Of a stretch of 64,000 bases of DNA, positions 24,431 to 36,360 are shown piece by piece. The notes beneath the pieces were generated by a model. It searched no databases and had not been told where the DNA came from. It saw only the letters and a program-made list of their open reading frames with translations. Every line of letters begins with the position of its first letter. Position 1 is the stretch's first letter. Origin of the DNA: Flaccisagitta enflata (Eukaryota; Chaetognatha; Sagittoidea; Aphragmophora); assembly GCA_965153355.1 (NCBI GenBank), contig OZ231126.1, positions 1,612,001 through 1,676,000 on the forward strand, given 5' to 3'. The translations under genes were made by a program, and so were the position numbers.

Positions 24431-25207
24431 TGAAAGAATTAATGTTTTTTAAATCAAGAGTGAAATGAGTTTTGGTGCTTTCGTAATTTCCTTCTTCCCT
24501 TCATTTGCCAAGAAAAAAAAAAGAATTTCGACCATATTACTAACTTTTTTTATGAATGACTGTTTTTTGCTTCTTTTCCGATGCGTCCTCTTTCTAATTC
24601 TGTATAGTCTGCCCGTCAAACGTCTTATGCGCGCCAGAGAACGTGTCCGTCACTCCGTCGGCGCTCGGTCAGTCAGCTGGGTACCTAAATGCTGGATGCG
24701 AGCACACACATTTGCCTTCTTGACCTTGTTTAAGTTGTCGTTACTTAAGGAAGAAGATGATGAAGAAATAAGTTGATGAGATAGAGATACGGACAATGAT
24801 ATATTTTAGATGGAGATATTGACAAAGACGCGTTTGAGATGAAGAAATGGACAATGACACATTTGAGAAGAGGATATGGACAATGACACATTTGAGATGG
24901 AAACATGCTACATGATAGTTGATGCATCTATGATGAACATCGAAACATTTTCCGCGAACTTGGAAATGAACAAATCAAGGCAATAAACGATGTGAAGCCG
25001 GAGGAGTTGATTGTAAGCAGACAAGGATAAAGATGGGGAAATATTTTGGGAGACAAATGAACATTTGGACCTAATTGTCACTTTTGGCGTTGAATCGGCA
25101 ACATCAATGCCAAAAGAGGGAAGCACAACTTAGTATCCGGATTTCAGAAGCGCCGCCTGTTGGACCAGGAAACGTCTGAGATCCCAAAAACTGAGAATTC
25201 TCTTTGG
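24431..25207. other. Unassigned DNA
   Basis: Includes a short degenerate repeat of gacaatgacacatttgagat type at 24780-24900. No gene supported. Confidence 0.35.
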
Positions 25208-25413
25208 AACAAGTGACGCGGGGTCACAATATCGTTGCGGACGGATGGGCAGGGGCATCTAACCCTCATCCATTCCCCAAACCCCACTCCCTATACAACC
25301 ATACAAAAAAGTATCCGAAACGCTTCTTTTTCCAGCTTTCAACTTGATCGCCACGGACCGACGGACTGACGAACAACAAGCCACTTACAGAGTTGCTTGT
25401 CCCCAACTAAAAA
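25208..25413 (-). repeat. GTCC-core repeat, type A
   Basis: A minus-strand copy with intact type A 3' hairpin (GTGAC-gcggg-GTCAC region in the plus reading acaagtgacgcggggtcac), spacer, core and worn 5' hairpin. Confidence 0.85.
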
Positions 25414-25945
25414 GGGAATAAAATGTTATCTTTTTTAGTTTTCCTAAAATCGTTGCCCTCTAGAATTTCTAATGCGGTCAAATTTTGTCAGTTAAGTCGT
25501 TAAATGAAAATGTTTTCAGCTGTGACGGCTAAAACGAAACGAAACGGAAAAAGTTTGTTACGACACTTCTTTTATTAAAACTAAGGTTTTCATGTCATAC
25601 CATCAAATCAAATATCGTTGGTATATCGGTTAATGATGTCACTATCTAGATTAATGATGTCAATAAATGGGCGCATTTATTGAGGAGAGAAAAAAAATGT
25701 CTTTCGTTTCTTTCAGAGCAACGGACTCAGAAGAAAAGAAAGTTCAGCCAAGACTATTTCTGCTTCTTCACCCATACCGAAATAACCACAAAGTAATCAA
25801 AGGCAATTCAGATTTCTTTCATTTTGGGCCATAGTGCCATGACAGCAGGTGCGCTGTAGGATGTTGAACCTGAAATCTTGTATTGACAATACAATCATCC
25901 ACATTATCAGAATTCTCAAGGTCGTGATTATGATGATTACATCAC
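25414..25945. other. Unassigned AT-rich DNA
   Basis: No supported feature. Confidence 0.35.
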
Positions 25946-25946
25946 C

Positions 25947-25997
25947 ACCATCATCATCATCATCATCATCTTCGTTATCTTCATCATCTTCATCATC

Positions 25998-26061
<64 letters not shown>
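25947..26061. repeat. (ATC)n microsatellite
   Basis: About 38 ATC-type trinucleotides with ttc interruptions in the middle. Confidence 0.96.
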
Positions 26062-26062
<1 letters not shown>

Positions 26063-26176
26063 TCATTTGCTTAGGTTTTGAAGGATTTCATGAATCACTG
26101 AAGAAAAGTTTTTCGCGTCAAAGTGACAAAACTGAGACTGAAAAAAGACACACAAATTTAAAGAGACAAAGAGAAT

Positions 26177-26182
<6 letters not shown>

Positions 26183-26231
<49 letters not shown>
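26183..26231. repeat. (GA)n microsatellite
   Basis: A GA run of about 48 bp. Confidence 0.95.
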
Positions 26232-26233
<2 letters not shown>

Positions 26234-26696
26234 CTTGACAACCGCCTCGCGTTGGTGATCACCAAGGAAAGGAAGAAGAAAGGAAAGAAAGGAAGAGAAA
26301 GCAGACGAAGAGAGAAGAATGCGAGAGCTCGGTTGCTTGCCAACAAATGCACCACTAATGACGCCTATCTCCCTTTTCCGGCTTCACCTATTTCCCCCCC
26401 CCCCCGCCTTTAAACTTTCTACACTTTTTATATATGGAAAATTTGTTCAAATCCTTGAACCTGTTCCTATCCTGACTGAAGTGAATCAATGAATGCCAAA
26501 CCGACCAAACAAAATAGCGGCCTAGATGAACTATTTTATCTCTTAATTCCTGATTACCACTCTTCAGCGTCTTTTCCCTTCACCCCCCCCCCTCCTCCCT
26601 CCCCTCCAAAACCCTGTCCTTGCTCTCAATACATAACCCGAGTATACATCCTCAATCACATCTGAAATTCCATAAAATTCTCTCCATGCACGCGAC

Positions 26697-26723
26697 TCCT
26701 CTCTCTCTCTGTCCTCTCTCTCT

Positions 26724-26816
<93 letters not shown>
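26697..26816. repeat. (CT)n microsatellite
   Basis: A CT run of about 120 bp with two gtc and one cgc interruptions. Confidence 0.96.
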
Positions 26817-26892
26817 GCCTCTTGCCTCCATGTCGGGTACCACTCAGGCTATGCATTGACTTCTTCGCACTTTGTTAGTCCGATATCAAAAT

Positions 26893-26985
26893 GCAAAGGT
26901 TAAACTTGGATCTGTCGGCCTGCTGGTCGGTCGGTAGACCGGCCGGCGGTCTGATCCATCGGTCGGTCGGTTGATTCATCGGAGG
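26893..26985. repeat. GTCG-rich fragment of the GTCC-core family
   Basis: ctgtcggcctgctggtcggt and further ggtcggtcggttgattc units without recognisable 5' or 3' modules. Probably a truncated core. Confidence 0.4.
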
Positions 26986-26999
26986 CATCGGAAATGCGA

Positions 27000-27795
27000 T
27001 GCCATGAAATTGATCCAGCTTCATTATTGTCCTGATAATGATGCAAAAAGTATGGTGAAACACTTAATTTTCCTTCGAAAATTCGCCGTCTTAAGCTTAT
27101 GCTTGAGCTCTTTTGATTGGGATGGTCCATGATATCCATTTAATGGATTCTTAGTAACATGGCTGTTTTAATCAAGCTAAGCTCTACAACACTGAACCTT
27201 GAATAAAAAATATTTTCAAAAGTGGCTTTTTATTCCTCTGGACCGTTTGCTTGTGCAATGGTCAGATTAGTTGTGCTTTCATACTCAGTTTAGACAGGAT
27301 CAAAAGTTGCTTGTTCACGCCATTTGCTTGTGCAATAGTCTTTTTTGGTGCTTTTGCATTGATTTTGTTTATGCTAATGAATGAGCTTCAGCTTCATTCT
27401 TTTACAAAAAAGCCTTAAATTTCAAGTTGCACAAGCTTATGCTTGAGCTCTGTTGATTGGGATAGTCCATGATCAGGAAAAAAGACGAAGTCAAAATCCA
27501 TGGTCCTTAAATCTTTATCGCGATACTTAAGGGGCGTTTTTAGTCAGAGACAATCGCGTTTTGAACAGGCCATTCGGTTGCTCGCGACATTCGTTCGCTC
27601 GCACCACTTACTTCGCTTACTCGCCCTGCAGCACTCCGCTTCGCTATGCTCGCTTCGCTCGCTCATTCCATTCACGGGCTCGCTCACTCACTTTGCTCAC
27701 TCCCTTGTGGGAAAGTGAAATTCATAGTTATGTTTTCACGCTGAAAACACGTTAAATGGGAACAAACGCATGATTTGTTTTCACTAGAAACACGC
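27000..27795. other. Unassigned DNA with ctcgcttcgct-type stretch
   Basis: A segment rich in tcgctcgctcac and cttcgct near 27580-27710 has a relative near 59640-59770 (ctcgctacactcgcccgctt). Both are followed by gggaaagtgaaattca / gacggttgaaatcc and cgctgaaaac. This suggests a dispersed repeat, direct and diverged. Confidence 0.45.
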
Positions 27796-28571
27796 CCTAA
27801 GTCTTCGACATATTTGAGAGAAACATGGTTTTCATTTTCTTATGCGAAAGCTGAGCATCTTATTTGGCTGATTGCACCCTCAGGCAAAATTGATGGGATA
27901 AGTAAATTTGATAATTCTTTTTCATTTGGCGCCAAGCAGAATTCTCTACGACAAATATTTTTCAAGTTATGAATTTTTCAATCTTTTTAGTTGCGTGCAC
28001 GCGACTCTACACCCCGCTTTGCCCGTCCGTCCATCGGTCGATCAGTTGGTCGGTCGGTCTGTCGGTCCGTCACACTTTTAATTTTTTATCAATTTTATTT
28101 CTTTAAGTCATTTAAAGTCATTTAAGAGTATGCTGAGTCATTCTAAGTCATTCTAAGTTATTCTAAGGCAATCTGTAAGTCTCGCACGCGACTTATGGGT
28201 GTTGGCCTTGTTATACGTAAAATTCAATTTGAATTTTTTTTATTTCTTTTACGATTTTGTATAGGATCAATAAAGTAGTGTATTGATGTTTGTTTGAGCA
28301 TGCAAATACAAGAAAACATGTTCCTGAGTGTAGCTGCTCATCGTATAGGGTGCTTTTGAGTGTCCTAGCTATTTAGCTCTTTTAGCTCAATTTTTATTCT
28401 GATTTTGATTTGGGAAAATGAATTGATTTTCAGTGCATTCAATACAAACAATTGCTTTTGAATTAATCTCATAAATACATAAAAATTGCAGTGACTGAAG
28501 TCAAAAGCATGGTGAAAATTGACTAATGCTTATGACGTTTTCCTCATGGCGATAGCCGCCATTACTGGTAT
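27796..28571 (+). repeat. Dispersed repeat J, copy 1 (hosts a type D element)
   Basis: Begins in the J motif agtcttcgacatatttgaga, continues with catttggcgccaagcagaat and catgcaaatacaagaaaac, and ends at atagccgccattactggta. A type D GTCC-core repeat interrupts it at 27984-28212; the flanks on both sides continue the J sequence. Confidence 0.75.
27984..28212 (+). repeat. GTCC-core repeat, type D, nested in J
   Basis: Palindromic 5' end GTTGCGTGCACGCGACT, GTCC/GTCG core, several gtcatttaa units, then agtctcgcacgcgactta and ggtgttggccttgtt. Inserted in a T run of repeat J. Confidence 0.85.
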
Positions 28572-28599
28572 CCATTTAATGGATTCTTAATAACATGAC

Positions 28600-29249
28600 T
28601 GTCTTAATCATTGGATTTTCAGGTTTGTGTAATGGTCAAGTTAGTTGTGCTTTCATACTCGGCTCCAAAGTTATAATGCCTTTGCATTGAGAATTGGAAT
28701 TCTTGATCAAATAGCTATGGCTTTATCTTATTTACATACAGCATTGCAAAGAAGTTCAAAGTTCATAGTTCCAAGTTCAAAGTTTGAAGCTTCAACACGG
28801 CAGCATGTTGCATCTAGTGGGGGCCCCGCTGCCTGAAGTGCCTAGGGCCCCGCACATGGTTGTTCCGGCCCAGCGCAACGCCGCTGTTATTAAACAGCGC
28901 CGCCTATATAAAGTTACGTAACTAGCGCGTTTATTATCTTTTTAAATCTTTTGTTTGCATTGTGATTCCGAATTCTAATTGCACCTTGACCTTATGCGGA
29001 TCAAATCACTTATTGTACAGGAAGAACAAAAGGCCAACAAGATAGTTCATGACAGGCTGTCTTTACCACAGATCTTTCGAAACATCGCCCTAGATAACTC
29101 CAGAAGAAACTGCATCTACGAAGTTCTTTCCCCATGTCGCGTTTTTTTTTCTTATTCTTTCATTTTTTTTCTATGATTATTTTTTGTGACCACGAACACA
29201 CGGTCCTGGAGCATGGAGTGCATCGTTTCCGTGTCATCCCTAAAAGCAA

Positions 29250-29250
<1 letters not shown>
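28600..29250. other. Unassigned DNA with one short coding-like frame
   Basis: At 28979-29130 a plus frame reads with protein-like composition (DRLSLPQIFRNIALDNSRRN) but has no recognisable domain and runs into a T-rich stretch. No splice context is convincing. Confidence 0.25.

Positions 29251-29251
<1 letters not shown>

Positions 29252-29341
<90 letters not shown>
29252..29341. repeat. (GA)n microsatellite, ~45 units
   Basis: A pure GA run of about 90 bp, 57 bp before a minus-strand type C GTCC-core repeat. Confidence 0.97.
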
Positions 29342-29345
<4 letters not shown>

Positions 29346-29397
29346 GAATTTTGGACCAACGGACATACCCTCTTTTAGAGTACCTCAGCAAGCAACT

Positions 29398-29593
29398 AAA
29401 CAAGGCCGGATACACGGCTGACGAAGTCGCGTGCGGGTGGGCAGGGGCTATATTGAGGTCTTTAGACCATTTGGGCAGGAGCAGTGAGGTCCAAAAATAA
29501 AAATCATAAAAAAAGTAAAGTGTGACCGACCAATCGACGGACAGACGTACAAAGCAAGGTGAAGAGTTGAGTCCAGGCCACGCGACTAAAAAA
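29398..29593 (-). repeat. GTCC-core repeat, type C
   Basis: A minus-strand copy from acaaggccggatacacggct to cgcgactaaaaa in the plus reading, with the gaccatttgggcaggagcag module. Confidence 0.85.
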
Positions 29594-29639
29594 GTGTTGT
29601 TTCTCTCTTTCCTTCCCCTTATGTCTTCAGCAGTCTCTA

Positions 29640-29642
29640 GCA

Positions 29643-29672
<30 letters not shown>
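29640..29672. repeat. (CT)n microsatellite
   Basis: A short CT run. Confidence 0.9.
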
Positions 29673-29679
<7 letters not shown>

Positions 29680-29980
29680 GCTCTTCCCTAAAACGAATCA
29701 ACGCTTAACTTTCTCCAACATCAGAAATACGGTTCGGTACTACATGTCGATAAACATTGCCCTGGCATGGCATCACGAAGGAGCCTTCTTGTCCCTCCTT
29801 GGATATGGACCACGGAAGTCTAAAATTGATGGAGCCCCAACCACCGACGTCCAAGTCAAGACTCAAGAGACAAGGCCTTGCTTATGACAGGTTAGAGCTG
29901 CCAACAGATACAGGGATACAGGGCCAATGTCTTGTGGGACACAGGGGTGAATTTCCAGACGTCCCGTGAGGGAATACACA

Positions 29981-30334
29981 TTTTTAGTCGCGTGCACGCG
30001 ACTCTACAACCCGCTTTGTCCGTCCGTCCGTCGGTCCGTCCGTCCGTCACACTTTACTTTTTTGTACTATAACGTCGACTCTTAGGTCATTTTAAGTCAT
30101 TTTAAGTCATTTATAGTTATTCTTAGTCATTTTGAGTCAGTCTAAGTCATTTTAAGTCATTTCAAGTCATTTTAAGTTATTTTAAGTTATTTTTGGTTTT
30201 TTGTTTTTTTAGTCATTTTAAGTCAATTTTGGTCATTTTAGGTCATTCTAAGTCATTGAAAGTCGTTCTAAGTCATTCTAAGTCACTCTTTGTCTGTAAG
30301 TCTCGCACGCGACTTATAGGTGTTGGCCTTGTTT
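29981..30334 (+). repeat. GTCC-core repeat, type D (full length)
   Basis: Best preserved type D copy: perfect palindrome AGTCGCGTGCACGCGACT, gtccgtccgtccgtcggtcc core, cacactttacttttttg, about 20 degenerate aagtcatttt units, then agtctcgcacgcgactta and tgttggccttgtttttt. The 5' AGTCGCGTGC and the 3' GCACGCGACT are inverted repeats of each other. Confidence 0.9.
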
Positions 30335-30592
30335 TTTACAAGAACGTCATTTTTTGGCCAAAGCCTTTAAAAGAGATAGAAAGTAACTAATAAAATAATT
30401 ACAATGTTCTTATTTTGTAGCAATGTAGCCTTGATGTTTGTATAAACTAAGTTCTTATAAGAAAAAAATGTTTGCACCAGGCCAAAAAAGACTAAATGAG
30501 GTTATTGAAGGTGAATTCGAAGTCTAAAGGGCAGATTACAAGCCTGAAAGCAGACAACACTTTTTTTTATAAGAACATCACTTTTTGGGCAA

Positions 30593-30594
<2 letters not shown>

Positions 30595-30642
<48 letters not shown>
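30595..30642. repeat. (CT)n microsatellite
   Basis: A pure CT run of about 48 bp. Confidence 0.96.
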
Positions 30643-30644
<2 letters not shown>

Positions 30645-31004
30645 GCCTCTGATCGGAGTCGTTGGGTCATCAAACAAACCATTGGATCATCGCGTCCGTC
30701 CACCGGCTGAAGACTGTAACGCAAAGAACCCTTTACATGACAGCAACTTCATGCAGGTCGACACCATCTCAAGATTTGCCGGTTCCTACGTGTTTTATCA
30801 CCAGCCAGGTTGATGCTCATTAAAAGGTAAGCGATTGCAGCTAAAGTCTTAAATTCCCTAAGGCAATCTGTCAAATGAGTACTTTGTTTTGTACATAATG
30901 CATAGTGCTCTGGAATAAACAGTGTCTCTCTGATGGGAGTGTCTCTCAAAAACATATTGTATCCAATGCAGTATCTCTCTCAAATCGATTGTGACTCTTG
31001 AATG
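30643..31004. other. Unassigned DNA
   Basis: No supported gene. A 68-codon minus frame (30749-30955) has no recognisable domain. Confidence 0.3.
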
Positions 31005-31006
31005 TA

Positions 31007-31180
31007 CAGTTGAACCCCGCTCAAACGGATCTTAAGGGACTAACAAGTATTATCTATTATAGGCAGAATTCTGTTATTGCCAATATAAGAAATAAAAAAC
31101 TAATTAAAGGGACTATGAATTTTCATTTGACATAGATAGAATTCCATTACTGGCGGGTCCGTTAGAGTGGGGTTCAACTG
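31007..31180. mobile_element. 174-bp Tc1/mariner-type MITE (pogo-like ends)
   Basis: The ends are near-perfect inverted repeats: CAGTTGAACCCCGCTC...ACGGA at left and the inverse TCCGTTAGAGTGGGGTTCAACTG at right in parts. TA lies on both sides (31005-06 and 31181-82). The CAGTTGAACC start and the TA duplication are typical of pogo/Tigger-like members of the Tc1/mariner superfamily. Too short to encode anything. Confidence 0.85.
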
Positions 31181-31362
31181 TATAGCATTCAATGGAACTA
31201 TCCAATTCCCTTTCTTCCTCAGTTTGTTTGACAGCACGCGCGCGCCTAGTGAAATTACTCTGACAATCGTTTTTCGCTTATATTCTTGGCTTCAAATCCT
31301 CTACGGATGATAATAAATCCTTGGTTCAAAACAATCCAGGTGAGATTGAAATTCAGATTTTA

Positions 31363-32266
31363 CAGTGTGACGCAAAAAAAAACAACAAAAAAACAGGACA
31401 CTCAATTTCTGTCATTCAACTATTTAATGATAAAATTATGAATGTTTAATTTCAAAATATTTCAAAAATTGTCAAAGAATAAAATAAATACTAATAAATG
31501 GAATTTTTTTGACTGATTCTTTAGATCTCTCAGGTTTCAAAAACAGGTTTCAAGAATTGTTTGGGAAAAAATTATTTCCTTGATTACTTCTGCAGGGGGA
31601 AATTTGTGATATAAATTTGCAATGTAAATTTGTGATATATGTTTAAGAAAAAAAATCAATTGTTATTTTTTACCAAAATTCCCTTTACCATTTTTTTTGC
31701 AATAAGTTTAGTGACCATATCTTATGGAAATGAAACAAGGTTATTAGACCTAAGTCGCGTGCGTCGGCACCTTCAAAAAAAAAGCAGGCAAACAGACAGA
31801 CAGACAGACAAACAATTTTTTTTCAAAAAAACATTTGAAATAACTGTTCACTCAACAAAGTTTCTTTTCTACCGTTCAGACATAAAATACACTTTAAAAA
31901 GCCTTTAAAACAGTTTTGTGACCAACCGACCAACCAACAAACCGACAGACCAAAAAGTGACTTATAGAGTTGCGTAGCATGCGACTAAAAATTGAGTAAA
32001 CAAGATTTTATAACAAAATTTTATAAAAATTCATACATTTCAAAAGGTTTTGCATTCTTTCAATCTCAGGTTTTGCATTCTTTGAATCTCAAACCTACTC
32101 CTACATTAGTTACGTAAGAGATATATTTTTGCAATTTCTATGACTTTTTTCAGACAATACAATTATTTATTGTTTTAAATGATTAAGTAAATTGTTATTC
32201 TTGAATAAAGTAAAGTAATATAATTGGTTAGGAAATATTCTGTCCTGTTTTTTTTGCGCCGTGGTG
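31363..32266. mobile_element. TA-flanked element with CAGTGTGACGC-type ends
   Basis: The left end CAGTGTGACGCAAAAAAA and the inverted right end CACCACGGCGCAAAAAAA are related. An ACAGGACA box lies inside both, and TA is present on both sides (31361-62, 32267-68). A type C GTCC-core repeat (31734-31990) is nested inside; without it the element is about 650 bp. A Tc1/mariner-like non-autonomous element is likely. Confidence 0.6.
31734..31990 (-). repeat. GTCC-core repeat, type C (diverged), nested
   Basis: A minus-strand copy: acaaggttattagacctaag, gtcgcgtgcgtcgg, cagacagacagac core, then a second core of accgaccaaccaac and the 5' hairpin region ttgcgtagcatgcgac. Confidence 0.65.
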
Positions 32267-32314
32267 TAGGTGTCCGTAAATCTCTATCATATAATGTCTC
32301 ACAAGAAATTTATC

Positions 32315-32947
32315 GGGAAAAAAGTCGAAGTCAGTCTTCGACTTTTTGACATATTTGAGAGAAACTTATGAGGAAGTTGTAAGTCTTGGTTGAGCGATTG
32401 GGGCTTCCAATGAAATTTATAGGGTAAGTAAATTTGATAATTCTTTCATTTGGCGCTAAGCAGAATGCTCTACGACAAATATTTTTCGGGCTATGATTTT
32501 TTAAAGATTTATTTATGAAAAATTCGAATGAAATTTTTTTTATTTTTTACAATTTTGTGTAGGATCAATAAAAGAGTGTATTTATGTTTGTTGGAGCATG
32601 CAAATACAAGAAAACATGTTTATGAGCACAGCTGCTCATCTGTAAGGGTGTTTTTGAGCATTTTAGCTCATTTAGCTCACTTAGCTCAGTCTATTCTTTC
32701 TGATTTCAAATATGATAAATGAATGAATATTTTCAAACTTGTTTAACCAAGCAAATTAAAAAAAAAAACATGTCAGTGAGCAGAGCTGCTCCTCTGTAAG
32801 GGTTTTTTCAAATATTCTAGCTTATTTAGCTAATTTAGCTTGTGCTTTTTCTCTGATTTTAAATAGGATGAATAAATTAATGTTTTGATTTAGGCATACA
32901 ATTACAAGAAAGCATGTCAGTGAGCAAAGCTGGTTGTCTGGTTGAAT
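32315..32947 (+). repeat. Dispersed repeat J, copy 2a
   Basis: Starts gggaaaaaagtcgaagtcag, an inverted repeat with tcttcgacttttt. Contains ggcgctaagcagaatgctc, then about two internal units of ~150 bp with gtcagtgagcagagctgctc. Ends where copy 2b begins. Confidence 0.75.
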
Positions 32948-32949
32948 CA

Positions 32950-33770
32950 TCGGGAAAAAAGTTGAAGTCAGTCTTTGACTTTTTGACTTATTCCAGAGAA
33001 ACAGGGTTTTCATTTTTTCATCTCATAGGGCTGATTGGGGCCTCGGGTGAAATTTATAGTGTAAGTAAATTTGATAATTCTTTCATTTTGCACCAAGCAG
33101 AATTCTCTACAACAAATATTCTTTGCGCTATGATTTTTTAAAGATTTATTTACGAATAATTCATATTGATTTTTGTAGGATCAATAAAAAAAGTTTTTCT
33201 ATATTTGTTTGAACTTGCAAATACAAGAAAACACGTTTATGAGCATAGCAGTTCATCTGTGAGGGTGATTTTGAGCATTTTAGCTAATTTAGCTCACTTA
33301 GCTCAATCTTTTTTTTCTGATTTCAAATGCAATAAATGAGCAAATATATTTATAGATATTTAAGCAAGCAAATACAAGAGAGTATGTCAGTGAGCAGAGC
33401 TGCTCATCTGTCATGGTGTTTTTAAGTATTCTAGCTCATTAAGCTCATTTAGCTTATTTAGCTTGCTCTTTTTTTCTGATTTCAAAACAGATGAATAAAT
33501 AAATCTTTTGATTTAAGCATGCAAATACAAGAAAGTATGTCAGAAAGCATAGCTGGTTGTCTGGTTGAGTGATTTTGACTATTTTAGCTCTTACAGCTCA
33601 TATGGCTCAGTCCTATTTTTCTCTGATTTTCAGTGCAACCAATACATACAATTGCTCTTAATTTGATCTAACAAATAATAAGAATTGCAGTGATTTAAAA
33701 AAGCTTTGTGAAAAGTGAACAACGCTTACAACTTTTTTCCTCACGTCGACAGCCGCCATTACTGGTACTT
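32950..33770 (+). repeat. Dispersed repeat J, copy 2b
   Basis: A second start gggaaaaaagttgaagtcag immediately follows copy 2a, and internal ~150-bp units recur near 33230, 33382 and 33536. The copy ends with cgacagccgccattactggta. Copies 2a and 2b look like a tandem duplication. Confidence 0.75.
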
Positions 33771-33779
33771 TATCCTAGT

Positions 33780-34515
33780 GTGAAATACGTTTCATTGCAA
33801 CTCCTTCACGCTTGTCCAAAAAATGTTTGATAAATAGTTCTGTCTGTCTTCGAAAGGCCGCCTATATATCACCTACGCATCACTTTACAGCTGACTTTTG
33901 CCAGGGTTTGTGGGGAGGGGGGGGGGTGCCGAGAAATCCTGAGATCTGCTCTGCAATTGAAGGTATGGCCGGGCTTGAACCCACTGACAATGGTTGGAAG
34001 TACCATGTGATGTGTATGAAACAGAGCTTCTTTGCTCCTGATTGGGGCCCCCAATAGAACTATTCCATATTGTAACAAAGCTAAGTTATGGCCAATATGT
34101 GCGCCTCGCTGATTAAGAATATGTGATTGAACGTTTTCACGAATGAACGAACGAATGAATTTATAACTAAATGAATGAATTAATGAATGGATGTGGGAGA
34201 GGTAATAGGAATGAGGAAAGACATTGGAATCGGCCCTTAAACGTAATTTGAAGGTTTGCGTGACAGTCAGACCAACCAACCGACAGTCGTGACTGCCTAA
34301 AGATGTGAGAGGACGCACATAAACAAGCCCGACCAAGCAACGATGTCTGGACTGTGCCTATGCGTGTATTGATTATGTTACATATATGGAGAGACATGGA
34401 CAAACGGACGGATACAACGACGAAGTAATGAAGGAGGTTCTCAAAATATATTGTTTTATACTTTGTTTCATCTCATCGTGGCCAAAAACAGTCAAGAATC
34501 GTGGTTTTTGCACAA
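33780..34515. other. Unassigned DNA
   Basis: Contains a gggggggggg run near 33915 and a tRNA B-box-like phrase (gggcttgaaccca) near 33970 without a matching A box. No gene supported. Confidence 0.3.
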
Positions 34516-34519
34516 GCGT

Positions 34520-34619
34520 ATCAGACGGATGGACGGACCGACAGATGGCTGGACCGACCGTTGGACCAACAGACAGACCCTCTCATAGATATGCGTTCCT
34601 GACGGACACATCTAAAAAA
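34520..34619 (-). repeat. GTCC-core repeat, 5' fragment
   Basis: ggaccgaccgttggaccaac, cagaccctctcatagatatg and cacatctaaaaaag correspond to the core and 5' end of a minus-strand copy. The rest is absent. Confidence 0.6.
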
Positions 34620-34984
34620 GAGTTGGCTGTAAATCTACCACTGAACACTTAAATTCTTTCCAGAATATTGATTTTCACGATTGTCTTTAACATCTCGCTT
34701 TTTCAGTCGTACGTTTTTAGCTGAATTTGGCCTCATTTCTGAGGTCAGATCCTTTTCTCTTCTAGCTTGTATTTTGGAACAGGAATGTAGAAAATATCTC
34801 GGCATAAATTTGCGCAAACATTTAAACTTTTCTCAAGGCTAGGGAAGCTAAATTTTTAATGACTGATGAAATTTGAGCCTTGTAACTGGGTACCACTTCT
34901 TTGTTATTGTCGTTTCCAAGAATTTACGATAGTTTTTCTCTGATGATGATTATTCAAATCGTTTCTTTACCATGCCCTTCCATC

Positions 34985-35007
34985 TGTGTGTGTGCGTGTG
35001 CGTGTGC

Positions 35008-35102
<95 letters not shown>
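34985..35102. repeat. (GT)n(CT)n compound microsatellite
   Basis: A GT run to about 35052 switches to a CT run to 35102. Confidence 0.97.
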
Positions 35103-35104
<2 letters not shown>

Positions 35105-35279
35105 TCTCCCCTTCTCTGACAGACTTGCGGCTTTGTTCGATGGTTTCGTTTGACATCGAAACGTTCAATTTGGGAAGCTGGAGATGCCAAGGAGTGAATG
35201 GGCAAAATGCGTCAAGGTTAGTATCCAAGTTATACTGGTCCTACCAGTTAATCGATAGAATAGAAAATGTGCAGCGAAG

Positions 35280-35383
<104 letters not shown>

Positions 35384-35781
35384 CAACATGGCGTCGTTGG
35401 GTACATTGGTCGCTATGGTGTATGTTACAATTTAAAAGTCATAGTTTTCTGATGTTAGCTGATTTTTTATCTCAAATATTCACCACGATGTACAGGCATA
35501 CCCATGAATTCAGCGACGTTTTTTGCATCATCCCCACCTCATCATTTCATGAGCAAACCTGAAGAGGAGAAAATTGCGTGGATTTCCAGCTACAGAAGCT
35601 CAACAGGACACAAGAATTTTTTTTCCATTGCTGTTATTACAATTTCCTTTTCGATTTGTTTGAAGTGAGATACTCGCGACACTATGGGAGGCTTTGTCTG
35701 ATTGTCAATCTGTCTGTCTGACTATGAATAAGCGCACAGGCAACCATTCAATCACGAAAATTGTGCCTTAGTTAAAATCAT

Positions 35782-35815
35782 TTCCACTGAATCACGACGT
35801 CGTGCTTCAGTGGAA
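35782..35815. repeat. Hairpin family L, copy 3
   Basis: TTCCACTGAATCACGA-cg-TCGTGCTTCAGTGGAA: 16-bp arms with one mismatch around a 2-bp loop. Confidence 0.8.
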
Positions 35816-36324
35816 TGAAGACTAATTAGTGCTCTCTGTAATTTGAGCTTCAATGGAATTGGTAATAACTGATTTTTTCAGTGAAGCAAAGATCGTCAAA
35901 GTATTCTTCATCTACTTTTATCTAAAGAAATCATCTCCCTTCTTTTTACCTCTTATCCTTTCTCTTCATCTAAGTAGACTTACTGAATAAAAAGAATGTT
36001 GTTATCAAGAGTAAAATATCTTTTTACATCTAGATCAAGTTTTTATCCTAATCAAAACTTCAAGTGGGAAAACTTTTTTTTCATAAAAACATACATTCAT
36101 GTGATAGGAAATAGTTTTTGTCATGAAAAGAAAAACTTTAAAAGACGAAAAAAAATTTAGAGAAATTTCCAAAGACAACAATTTATGGTAAAATGAAAAA
36201 ATCTTTTTTTGAATAAGAGAAATAAAAAAGTTTTTAATTGCACTGAAATGAATTGTTTTGACCAATCAAAGAAAAACTGGATTGACTTTTTGTTTCATTG
36301 CAACATGAAAAGAGGTTAGAGTCA

Positions 36325-36360
36325 ATTCCACTGAAGCACGAAGTCGTGCTTCAGTGGAAT
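36325..36360. repeat. Hairpin family L, copy 4 (perfect)
   Basis: A perfect inverted repeat with 17-bp arms, ATTCCACTGAAGCACGA, around a 2-bp AG loop. It sits 540 bp from its close relative at 35782. Confidence 0.9.

Noticed and set aside
33950-34060. Second tRNA-like segment (B-box-like gggcttgaaccca)
   Set aside because: No matching A box at the expected distance, and no cloverleaf can be drawn.
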